A stretch of 64,000 nucleotides of DNA from Branchinecta lynchi (taxonomy: Eukaryota > Arthropoda > Branchiopoda > Anostraca > Branchinectidae). This document shows positions 55,273-64,000 of this stretch, one piece after another. The stretch lies in the NCBI GenBank assembly GCA_023053575.1, contig JAKZAP010000004.1, positions 16,813,624-16,877,623 of the forward strand, given 5' to 3'. The notes beneath the pieces were generated by a model, which was not told the origin of the DNA, did not search any database, and saw only the letters and a list, made by a program, of their open reading frames with translations. The position numbers and the translations under genes are program-made. How positions within the stretch are numbered: position 1 is the first letter of the stretch; every line of letters begins with the position of its first letter.

Positions 55273-55702
55273 GGTTGCTGATGTACACTGTATATCTAAC
55301 TTCCTAAGGTTATTGTCTCATTGAAGTCGAGCAACGATCTGTTCCTTAAAACCCAATAGACAAAGTTTTAGTATATGTTCCACAGCTTCGGAACGTAGCC
55401 TCGAGGCGAAGAGTAAAATCAGGTTTAACCTGCAGCTGTCCCTAGCCAATCAAAGTGCTTACATTTTTATGGAATCGTCTATCTTGAGAGGCAACATACC
55501 ATCCAAGAAGGAGAAGGGAACACTTGCTCATCTTGTCAAGGGCATCTTGCCGGGAAGAGCAAATGCTGATTATACCAATTTGGTCAAATGCTCGTAACTG
55601 CAGTGCCACTCAGATCAGCAGAGGTACATCCGACGGAAATACCTCTGCGAAATACCTTTGTGAAGTATGAGTCGTGCAGAAAGTATCCAGTCATAATCAC
55701 CA

Positions 55703-55863
55703 TACTGTAAAAAAAAAAACTTTTGCAGTATTCGCTGGTGGGATTAATCTTGTCTTTATCGAGATAAGATTACCCCCGCTTCGGATAAATCTTATCCCAT
55801 TAGAGATATTAATCCCAGTAGCAAATACTGCATCCTTATGCGGAGAAACTTTTTTCAGTGCAT
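55703..55863. mobile_element. Palindromic MITE
   Basis: An inner perfect-looking palindrome at 55725-55831 (GCAGTATTCGCTGGTGGGAT ... inverted GCAGTATTTGCTACTGGGAT) and outer ends ACTGTAAAAAAA and inverted CACTGAAAAAAGTTT. A further CACTGTAAAAATG occurs at about 56002. Confidence 0.65.
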
Positions 55864-56835
55864 ACTTACGAATATTGAAACTTGAAAATCACAGTTGAAC
55901 AGTACTCTAAATAGACTCTACATTCCAGAGTGAATTATGAAAACACGCTGTCAGAAGTGTAAAAACATTTAATTCACATATGTGCACTGTGTAATTCACA
56001 TGCACTGTAAAAATGTTTTATGACACTGTGTGTTATACTTCGAGAAAGAACACACTTACAAGGGTCCTGTTGTAGGCATCCCTCATAATATTTAACACAA
56101 GTATGCGTATCTGACCTTTTCAAACTTCCGACAGTGCAGGCTACACTTTCATGACTTACCAACCACGGAAACTCATTTCGTCGGAAATCGTCTCTTATCT
56201 GGAACCATCAGAACTATGAAGTTACATTCTTGGAGCGGGGTAACTTTTAGGTGCCCAGGGGCTTACCAGATTTTCACTGCGTACAGTCAAAGTACTAAAT
56301 GCAGTAGCCCCCCCCCCCTCCCTATTTCTCATGGTTTCAGCTGTGACGTCTCAAAGGTATGTGAGTCTGCCTTTGAGGAATAAGTAAAAAGTAAGAAAAT
56401 AGCGTCGCGTTGAAAGAGGTTCAGTGTGGGCGAGGTGGGCAGAAATTTTGTCTTGGCGGAGCACTGAATGTCCACGGAAAGCCATGATGCCGCGGAGTAC
56501 TATGATATACCACTCATGTTAGGTCAGAGTTGTGTCCTATTAGAATGCCGTTTTGTAAGCATAACGAACACCAAAGGAGTAACTACATTAAAAAGAAAAA
56601 TTGGAGGGGTCCCTGTACATCATCGATTAAAATCGAGTTGAGTGACTATCCGGAGGAAAAGTCAACGCGCTCGAGTGCAATCGTGAGTGATTCATTATCG
56701 CAGAACATTTCAGAGTATCGAAGTGAAATAGTTGAGAAAGAACTTCTACAAAAAATAAAGTATATTCGAATCGCTACGATTTACAAAAATGTACAATATT
56801 TACATGAAAAGAGATACTTTGGACTACATTTCAGC
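55864..56835. other. Intergenic DNA between the two paralogues
   Basis: A minus open frame at about 56162-55974 includes CTVGSLKRSDTHTCVKYYEG, loosely like part of a chitin-binding (CBM14) domain, between weak splice-like sites. This is not enough to call a gene. A C run occurs at 56310-56317. Confidence 0.3.
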
Positions 56836-59800
56836 TCACTGGATTTTTGTCTTCTTCCTCTTGACTTTTTTCGATCCGAAGTCTCGCCGTGCTTCAGAAT
56901 CAGTGGCCTCCCTTCCTGGTAAAAAGGAGTGGCTGAACCCGAATGGCTCCTCCTTCGAAACCACGGCTCTGCCGACTGGATTCTCTGAAACTGCCACTTT
57001 AGAAACGCCAATGACGGTTCCTGTTGCTCTGGAGCTTGCGTCGGTTAGCTTTGAGCGGGTCTTCTTGACTTTCACAATTTTCTTTTCCACAGTGTTTGAC
57101 GACTTTGGAGGAAGGTAATCCAAAGAAGGCCCAGTCGCAGGTGGCAAATAGTCAAGGTCCGGTGAAGGCTCTTCAATCACTGCTTGGTCGCAACGTTCAT
57201 CACGGAAGTCTTCATTACAGACTATTGGGCAGTTCTGATCTTTGGAGCCTGGAACACATGCTGGTTTCGTTGGCTGGGGACGCTGCGGTGTCGTGACAGA
57301 GGGAGTTTTCGTAATGTCAGGAGCTGAAGTGGACTGAGGACAACGTTGGTCCTGGAAATCCGTGTTGCAGATAATTGGACAGTCTGGATCAGTTGAGCCA
57401 GGAAAACAAGATGTCTCTGTCGTGGTGGTTGTCGTCGGTTTGGGTTTGGGACAGCGAGAATCCGTGAAAGTTTCGCTGCATATAATTGGACAGGCAGGGT
57501 CATTAGACTCTGGTAAACACGGAGGTTTCGTTTTAGGGGGGATTATAGCGGTTGACGGTGTTGTTGGTCGTGGACATCGAACGTCTTGGAATTCGTCATT
57601 GCATATTATTTGACATTCTGGGTCGGTCTGCCCTGGGGCACACGGAGCATTAGTTGTTGTCGTTGTGGTTATGACAGGCTGTGGGCAGCGCGTGTCCATA
57701 TAAGCTTCACTGCAAATTATCGGACAAGATAGATCTTTCGAACCAGCGAAGCATGGACGCTTGGTTCTCGGTGGAGGTGTAGCCTCAGTGCTCGTCGTTG
57801 GCCTAGGGCATCGGACATCTTGAAATTGGTCATTGCAGATAATTGGACATTCAGGATCTGTCTGACCTGGGACGCAGGGAGGAGTCTCCGTCGTGGTAGT
57901 AGTTGTCGTGATCGGTTTTGGGCATCGCGTGTCCATGAATGCTTCGGCGCAAATGATAGGACAAGACGGGTCTTTTGAACCGGGCAAACATGGTCGCTTA
58001 GTGCTTGGAGGGGGTGTAGCTTGAGTAGTCGTGGTAGGTCGAGGGCATCGAACATCTTGGAAATCCTCTGAACATATTATAGGACACTCTGGGTCTGTTT
58101 GACCTGGAAGGCATGGAGCCTTGGTTGTTGTAGTAGCCTTGGTTGTTACCAATGGAGGGCATCGCTCATCCATAAATGTGTCGCTACAGATTATCGGACA
58201 AGATGGATCTTTCGATCCTGGGAAACAAGGGGGTTTCGTGGTAGGCCGTGGAGTTGCCACTGTTGTCGTCGTTGGTCTCAAACACCGTACATCCTGAAAT
58301 TCGTCATTACAGATGATTGGGCACTCTGGGTCAGTTTGACCGGGCAAGCAGGGGCGTTTAGTAGTTGTTGTTGGTTGAGTAGGAGGTGGTGTAGGGCACC
58401 TCGGGTCCATGTAAGCGTCAGAGCAGACAATGGGACAAGCTGGGTCTTTCGACCCAGGGAAGCAAGGAGGTCTAGTTGTAGTGGAAGGAGTAGGCGCAGC
58501 CGTAGTTGTAGGTCTCGGGCAGCGAACGTCTTGGAATTCTTCGTTGCAGATTATTGGACACTCAGGGTCTGTCTGGCCGGGCAAACATGGACGTTTAGTA
58601 GTTGTTGTTGGTTGAGTAGGAGGTGGTGTCGGGCATCTTGGGTCCATGTAAGCGTCGGAGCATACAACGGGACAGGCTGGATCTTTTGACCCAGGGAAGC
58701 AAGGAGGTCTAGTTGTAGTTGAAGGAGTAGGCGCAACCGTAGTGGTCGGTCTCGGACAGCGAACATCTTGGAATTCTTCGTTGCAGATTATTGGGCACTC
58801 AGGGTCTGTTTGGCCGGGCAAACATGGGCGTTTAGTAGTTGTTGTTGGTTGAGTAGGAGGTGGTTTGGGGCACCTCGGGTCCATGTAAGCGTCAGAGCAG
58901 ACAATGGGACAAGCTGGGTCTTTCGACCCAGGGAAGCAAGGAGGTCTAGTTGTAGTCGAAGGAGTAGGTGCAGCCGTAGTTGTAGGTCTCGGGCAGCGAA
59001 CGTCTTGGAATTCTTCGTTGCAGATTATTGGGCACTCAGGATCTGTTTGGCCGGGCAAACATGGGCGTTTAGTAGTTGTTGTTGATTGAGTAGGCGGTGG
59101 TTTGGGACATCTTGGGTCCATGTAAGCGTCAGAGCAGATAATGGGACAGGCTAGATCTCTTGACCCAGGGAAGCAAGGAGGTCTAGTTGTAGTTGAAGGA
59201 GTAGGCGCAACCGTAGTGGTCGGTCTCGGACAGCGAACATCTTGGAATTCTTCGTTGCAGATTATTGGGCACTCAGGGTCTGTTTGGCCGGGCAAACATG
59301 GGCGTTTAGTAGTTGTTGTTGGTTGAGTAGGAGGTGGTTTGGGGCACCTCGGGTCCATGTAAGCGTCAGAGCAGACAATGGGACAAGCTGGGTCTTTCGA
59401 CCCAGGGAAGCAAGGAGGTCTAGTTGTAGTTGAAGGAGTAGGCGCAACCGTAGTGGTCGGTCTTGGGCAGCGAACATCTTGGAATTCTTCGTTGCAGATT
59501 ATTGGGCACTCAGGATCAGTTTGGCCGGGCAAACATGGGCGCTTAGTAGTTGTTGTTGGTTGAGTAGGCGGTGGTTTGGGACATCTCGGGTCCATGTAAG
59601 CGTCAGAGCAAATGATGGGACATACCGAGTCTTTTGAACCAGGGAAGCAAGGAGTCTTAGTTGTAGTGAAAGGCGTGGGCGTAGTCGTAGTTGTCGGTCT
59701 TGGGCAGCGAACGTCTTGGAACTTTTCATCGCAGATTATTGGGCACTCAGGGTCGGTTTGACCGGGCAAGCATGGGCGCTTGGTGGTGATTGTTGGAGGT

Positions 59801-60213
59801 GTAGTTGGAGGCCGTGGACAGCGGTCGTCCATGTACGCCTCACTGCAGATGACAGGACATGCTGGATCTTTCGAACCAGGTAGGCATGGAAGCCTGGTAG
59901 TGGTAGGTGGCGTTAGCACACCCGTGGTTATTGGTCCTGGACCTGGTATCCTTGTAACAGGCCCGGGCTTGTTATTACATTCTGGTCTATACGTATAGAA
60001 AGGGTTGTTACAGTCTACAGGAGGTTGTTCTCTCGGATACCCTTCTTTAGGAACGGCTCCGATGCTTCGCAGAGGTCGAAAAGCACTTGATGGATTCGCT
60101 GGAACAGCATGTCTGCTATGTTGGCTTTGTTGAAAGGCTGGATGGTTGATTGTCGGAACAAGGCCGCCGTTGACAGTGACAAGCAGGACAAAACCAAAGA
60201 TGCAGCTACTCAT
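56836..60213 (-). CDS. Secreted Thr/Pro-rich protein with 23 four-Cys modules (paralogue 2)
   Basis: An open frame of 1125 codons from ATG 60213 to TGA. The exon really begins at 60222, after TTTATTTTCAG, with Leu-Ser-Thr before this Met. This aligns with Leu-Leu-Pro-Ile of paralogue 1, so an upstream start is also possible. The signal sequence is MSSCIFGFVLLVTVNGG. Then VDC-x10-C (NPFYTYRPE) and 23 modules C-x8-C-x3-C-x8-C follow. They strictly alternate type A (CFPGSKDPACPIVCSDAYMD) and type B (CLPGQTDPECPIICNEEFQD), with Thr/Pro linkers. The central A+B pair is a 237-bp (79-residue) super-repeat with nearly identical copies. The tail has two LDYLPP motifs, FSHSFL and a very basic end (KKVKRKKTK). 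No transmembrane segment follows. It is probably a disulphide-rich, glycosylated matrix or cuticle protein. Family not named. Confidence 0.88.
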   Translation of the reverse strand: MSSCIFGFVLLVTVNGGLVPTINHPAFQQSQHSRHAVPANPSSAFRPLRSIGAVPKEGYPREQPPVDCNNPFYTYRPECNNKPGPVTRIPGPGPITTGVLTPPTTTRLPCLPGSKDPACPVICSEAYMDDRCPRPPTTPPTITTKRPCLPGQTDPECPIICDEKFQDVRCPRPTTTTTPTPFTTTKTPCFPGSKDSVCPIICSDAYMDPRCPKPPPTQPTTTTKRPCLPGQTDPECPIICNEEFQDVRCPRPTTTVAPTPSTTTRPPCFPGSKDPACPIVCSDAYMDPRCPKPPPTQPTTTTKRPCLPGQTDPECPIICNEEFQDVRCPRPTTTVAPTPSTTTRPPCFPGSRDLACPIICSDAYMDPRCPKPPPTQSTTTTKRPCLPGQTDPECPIICNEEFQDVRCPRPTTTAAPTPSTTTRPPCFPGSKDPACPIVCSDAYMDPRCPKPPPTQPTTTTKRPCLPGQTDPECPIICNEEFQDVRCPRPTTTVAPTPSTTTRPPCFPGSKDPACPVVCSDAYMDPRCPTPPPTQPTTTTKRPCLPGQTDPECPIICNEEFQDVRCPRPTTTAAPTPSTTTRPPCFPGSKDPACPIVCSDAYMDPRCPTPPPTQPTTTTKRPCLPGQTDPECPIICNDEFQDVRCLRPTTTTVATPRPTTKPPCFPGSKDPSCPIICSDTFMDERCPPLVTTKATTTTKAPCLPGQTDPECPIICSEDFQDVRCPRPTTTTQATPPPSTKRPCLPGSKDPSCPIICAEAFMDTRCPKPITTTTTTTETPPCVPGQTDPECPIICNDQFQDVRCPRPTTSTEATPPPRTKRPCFAGSKDLSCPIICSEAYMDTRCPQPVITTTTTTNAPCAPGQTDPECQIICNDEFQDVRCPRPTTPSTAIIPPKTKPPCLPESNDPACPIICSETFTDSRCPKPKPTTTTTTETSCFPGSTDPDCPIICNTDFQDQRCPQSTSAPDITKTPSVTTPQRPQPTKPACVPGSKDQNCPIVCNEDFRDERCDQAVIEEPSPDLDYLPPATGPSLDYLPPKSSNTVEKKIVKVKKTRSKLTDASSRATGTVIGVSKVAVSENPVGRAVVSKEEPFGFSHSFLPGREATDSEARRDFGSKKVKRKKTKIQ

Positions 60214-60223
60214 CGTCGAAAGC

Positions 60224-60990
60224 TGAAAATAAAGCCGTCTTTAATCAGCTCGTCTTGGATTTGGCTGCGTAGAAGAAACAAGAAAAATTGTTGTTTATCC
60301 ATAGATGTTCTTTTATCCTTAAACAGGTTTGTTTGATAATTCGTTTTTGTGTTTAATTCAGGTCTAGCCTAAACCATGATCGGATTAAGTAATATGAGCA
60401 GAAATTCCTGAGAATATCTTAATCCAACCGATTCTTTATGTTTACATGAATAATCTTACATGTTCTATCAGACGATTTTGTAGAACTGTCTTTTGTTAGA
60501 AACACCTCTTGACAGAAACGTTATCATGGCTAACCAATTTCCCGAACTATCGGCTGGGTAGGAAAAAAGTTGGTATATCGATTTTCAATGTTTTCTTAAA
60601 AATTATGCCATAAACACATGCAAACGGAAAAGGAATCCGAGAAACAAGCCTTACCCTTTCGGAAGTTTCTTCGTCACTACCAAAAATCGTGGATAACTGG
60701 GCCCAACCAGTGCCTGATTTTCTCTAGTGGTGAAGCCGAAGAATGAAAAAGTCTTTTTTATGTTTTGTTTCTTTTCTTCACTTACTCTGCTTTTAGAAAA
60801 TGGCGGGTTACAAACAAATTACTTACTTACTTACCCCAGTCCCGCAACTCAAAAACCTAATAATCATAACACAAATACAATCGACTTTCCAGTTCATCCG
60901 ATCTGCAGTATCGACCAAGCAAAAAGGTCAACCCAAACTGTTAGCTTACACCACTATCGACGCTAAATCTTTAGCATAACCAACTATCCT
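60224..60990. other. Upstream region of paralogue 2
   Basis: Begins with the acceptor at 60223-60232 (minus). A GTAAGG donor-like site lies at about 60650-60655 but no ATG precedes it closely. No promoter element can be assigned. Confidence 0.3.
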
Positions 60991-60994
60991 GTGT

Positions 60995-61385
60995 TCGCCG
61001 CATTCCGGCTGAATGCCGGAATGGCAGGATAGTTAACAGCATATGACTAACATTTTGATACTCGAATCGACTTCTAACAAAAGTCTCTCAAATAGTGTCT
61101 GTTTTCACCAGATTCCAGACGAAATACTTGTCATGGATTCAGCAGTAGCTGTTAAAAAATATTTCTCTGCGCCTTAATTTCAGCTCCCGTCCCTAGCCCC
61201 TCTGTGTATCGCTAAGGGCTCCAACCACCAAACTTGCATGTGTACTTTAACCCATAGGAACATGTTTGAAGAAAAATGTCTTTCCTCCTTCAACAGTTAT
61301 CATGACAGAACTACCGACAGACAGAAAGAGGACACACTTTAGGGCGTAGGTTTCCCGTCATTATACGTGTTGGTATCCCAAAAAA
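60995..61385 (-). mobile_element. Family A element, minus, degraded
   Basis: Inverted GATTCCAGACGAAATACTTG, then inverted AACCACCAAACTTGCATGT, and an end near TTGGTATCCCAAAAAAAC. Diverged. Confidence 0.45.
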
Positions 61386-62040
61386 ACACAGAACGACACT
61401 CTAAGACAAGTTTATGTCACTTTTCTGAAACACTAGCGGATAAAACTGTAGCTGCCTGGAAGTTTATATTAATTAACAGCAGTGTTCCCTGAGATCAAAA
61501 ACCTCGAAGTAACACTTCCGACAGATCAGAATTTGTCTGCTTCAGGGTCAAATACTAGGATCGTAAAATTTTGTGAAAGGTAATTTCGGTCTCGAAGCAA
61601 TGAAGAAGTACTGCTCTGGTTTCTGTCGACACAAAATCACTGTAGTACCTATACTGACAACATCTCTGGTGTGTCTATTGCATTTGATGAAGCTAATCTG
61701 TCTATGGCTGATTGAACGGCTACAGTGTGGTACTAGACTAAATAGAAATCACCTCCACCATCTTCACGATATCATTATCATATTACAAAGCTGAATCTGA
61801 CCGAATTTGCAATAACTGTAATAATTCATTTTTCACCCGCTTAATGGACGGGAGAGAACTGTTGCTGGCAAAGAACTGTTGTTAGCCTAAAATCACCGTC
61901 GTGCCAACCACGAAGGCTTTCGGCACAATGGCATGCAGTAACAGTGGCAGAGTTATAGTAAACTTGGACTTATCCATTTTGAAATCCGATTCCATCCTTA
62001 TAGCGAAAGCACAGTCATTATTATCCGTGTTGAACACAAA
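61386..62040. other. Unassigned DNA
   Basis: Short frames only. No feature is supported. Confidence 0.3.
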
Positions 62041-62490
62041 TTTGCTTCACTGATTATCACAATGCAAATTTTATGTGTGATATTACTAACCATTGCTAAC
62101 GAATGAGCAGTTTTCAGCTCGGTCTTGAATTGCTTTCTGATGTTTCTGTAGTCACAACTCGTTGCTTTTACCATCATTTCATCGTGGACAACCTCGTCCT
62201 CGGCAGCAGGTTGGATCGAATGCGAACTTGTCGAAAACCGCTCTACTTGTGCAAAAACGTTTCTTTCTTAGAGGAGAAAGGAACCTTTTCTTCCAAGGAC
62301 ACCTTCACTGCCACCTAAATCCGCAACACTTACCAGAGCAGAATGAAACCCCTGCGTGATGAGTGGGTTATCGTAAAGATCGCAGTTTATGGCTACCATG
62401 TACATTGCGTTTTGAGGCATTTGCCAAAAGTGTTTTTTTTTTTCTTCATGATTGGGTTAGTATGGTGGATGACAATGTGGGAGCTTCGAT
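62041..62490 (-). pseudogene. Coding-like minus-strand segment, unidentified
   Basis: Open stretches in different minus frames read HFWQMPQNAMYMVAINCDLY then DNPLITQGFHSAL (about 62450-62335), followed by a perfect donor GTAAGTG or by read-through to a stop, and VVHDEMMVKATSCDYRNIRK further down. The composition is protein-like, but the frame changes at an A11 run and at a stop. It may be a decayed transposon gene or an exon plus intron. No domain is recognised. Confidence 0.3.
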
Positions 62491-63599
62491 GGCCGATTGA
62501 TGAAGCTTGGCTGCGAGACAAAATGCAAATGATGGAGGACTGAGTATCCGATCAGTGTTAAAACAATTCACTACATTCCTATCATATTCGACATCTGCAG
62601 ATTTTTACTTAAATACCACCATTCGCACCAAACCTAATTTCTGTAATGAGAGCTTCAGATTGATCTCTAATTGCGAAGATCTCTGGCTAGAGGCTCTTCC
62701 ATGTCGGCACAGCTTTGAAAAGAACATTATGCTAATAACCCGCTGAGTTTGGTCGGTATGAAATCGTCAGAATTGAATTGCAAATCTGAGTTGTTCGGAG
62801 GGTGAAGATCAGAACAAGAGTATATGATAAATACACAGCAGTGACAGTGATAGCAGATTTCTATTATCTCCATTTCCTTGCTGAAATTTGTAATAACCAA
62901 TTTATTCAAACCCTAACATGAGCCAATATTCGGAGCACCAAGAAATAGTAAGATTTTGTTTGTATTTGTGACCAGCATGAGCTGCATCTTGGTGTTGCCA
63001 AGTGACGTCTGAGCTGGTGATTGCCGATTTTTCTCTTTATTTTCACGCTAAAATTTGTAATATTCAATTTCTTTAAAGTTTAACTGAAAAGGGCTTACGT
63101 GAGATAATCTAGTTACCCATCACTTATTCACCTAAAGAATTTTGAAAACCCGGCTAAAATGCGTTACTTATTGCTCCGCTATTCACGAATTATCGATTTT
63201 CAAGAGTGGAATTTCCTTGTCTGATTTGTATGCTCTATGTGCTTGTATCTGGGTTGTCTGCTCGACGAAAATGATTTACGAAAAATAAGTGTTCACGCAG
63301 TGAGCTACCTTCCGTAAACTGATCACTGGCCACTGACACGCCGCGTATGTATTGAGATTCAATTTTTCTGCGTCATTGTAGAAATTTACGTTGTGAGGAT
63401 GACCGTAGATATTCTGAACGTCATTCTGGTGCAAATAGTGAAAACAAAAAAAATACCTTAACACAGTCCAAAAAATGCAGTTCATTCAGTTAAAGGATAC
63501 AAAAATAAATTTGCATTTCAGTTAAACTTTAAAACCTGACCATGCGCCAATGTTTGGAGCACCAAGAATTAATCATATGTTTTGTTAGTTTGTATTTTA
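62491..63599. other. Unassigned DNA
   Basis: A ~60-bp phrase recurs diverged (ATGAGCCAATATTCGGAGCA at about 62919 and ATGCGCCAATGTTTGGAGCA at about 63541), each followed by CCAAGAA. It suggests a further repeat. Nothing else is seen. Confidence 0.35.
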
Positions 63600-63770
63600 A
63601 GAACAGTAGCCTACGGTTTTTACCTGATTTTGGGAGAATTAAGTGTCGGGCTAAAAAAAAAAAAAAATCAGAAATGGAATCCGCATGTCTCCTTACCCCT
63701 AAATTGACTGTCATATTATCCTGAACAAATGTGTTTGTCTTCCCTGAGCTTTTCACCCCTTCATCCTTTC
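63600..63770 (-). mobile_element. Family A sub-repeat fragment, minus
   Basis: Inverted sub-repeat text (CTGATTTTGGGAGAATTAAG, ATGTCTCCTTACCCCTAAAT) with an A run. A fragment only. Confidence 0.45.
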
Positions 63771-63889
63771 AAGCAGCCCTAGAAAGTTTAGCCATTGGGC
63801 GATTTTGGTGGATTTTGGATATAGTGTTCAGCGATATTTTCTGAACATTTTGATGTAAAACATATTTATTTTATAATTTTGTCCGGGTC

Positions 63890-64000
63890 ACACCGTACTT
63901 TTACCGGACTATTTCGCCACGAATCCAAAAATTCTTCGATTCATCCACCCGTCGATTCACCCATCCGTCGATTCTTCCACCGTCGATTCGCCCAACCGCT
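63890..64000. mobile_element. Start of an element with a 16-bp terminal array (E3)
   Basis: Units such as CGATTCACCCATCCGT repeat with a 16-bp period to the end of the window. The style matches E1 and E2. The other end lies outside. Confidence 0.45.

Noticed and set aside
55974..56162. Chitin-binding (CBM14) exon
   Set aside because: KYY and Cys spacing are only partly right, and the splice-like sites are weak and overlap.
57096..59998. Many plus-strand frames and off-frame minus frames over paralogue 2
   Set aside because: Shadow frames of a 237-bp repeat whose length is a multiple of three.

Overview
This is a metazoan, most likely arthropod, chromosome segment. The evidence is two large secreted proteins built from four-cysteine modules between Thr-rich linkers, with YLPP motifs of the kind seen in arthropod cuticular and extracellular proteins, metazoan-type splice sites (GTAAGT/GTGAGT donors, pyrimidine-AG acceptors), and a dense and varied load of animal transposons. 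The species cannot be fixed from sequence alone. No rRNA gene, intact tRNA gene or CRISPR array was seen.

Layout. 0-49 kb is almost entirely mobile DNA. At least five non-LTR retrotransposon fragments are present. One (about 2.6-6.0 kb, minus) keeps an uninterrupted endonuclease-reverse transcriptase frame preceded by the end of an ORF1 with CCCH zinc fingers. The commonest repeats are two related short families, here called A and B. Each starts with T's and a palindrome or hairpin, then a GTCY-type microsatellite, then a core of about 137-148-bp sub-repeats, and ends in ..CTTGTT. That architecture matches non-autonomous Helentrons (HINE, DINE-1-like). Many hAT-like elements and MITEs carry 8-bp target duplications, several of them perfect. 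A Penelope-like foldback element has hammerhead-like cores. Three elements carry terminal arrays of a 16-bp degenerate motif. Several insertions are nested, so their order of arrival can be read directly: a LINE at 20.1-25.5 kb holds a hAT, which holds a second hAT, which holds a family B copy.

49.8-60.2 kb holds the only convincing host genes: two tandem minus-strand paralogues. The downstream gene (50.0-52.3 kb) has 9 full Cys modules plus a degenerate one. The upstream gene (56.8-60.2 kb) has 23 modules in alternating A and B types. Both coding exons start just after a splice acceptor with homologous sequence. The downstream gene lacks an ATG in that exon, and a candidate first exon (just ATG then GTGAGT) lies at 55.27 kb. 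Both products are probably secreted mucin-like cuticle or matrix proteins.

Several isolated exon-like blocks (minus: 6.8, 7.1, 16.7 and 21.9 kb; plus: 14.8-15.0 kb) have good splice signals and open frames but no recognised family. 60.2-64 kb holds degraded repeats and one unidentified coding-like minus segment. Boundaries and family names were read by eye, not by alignment software.
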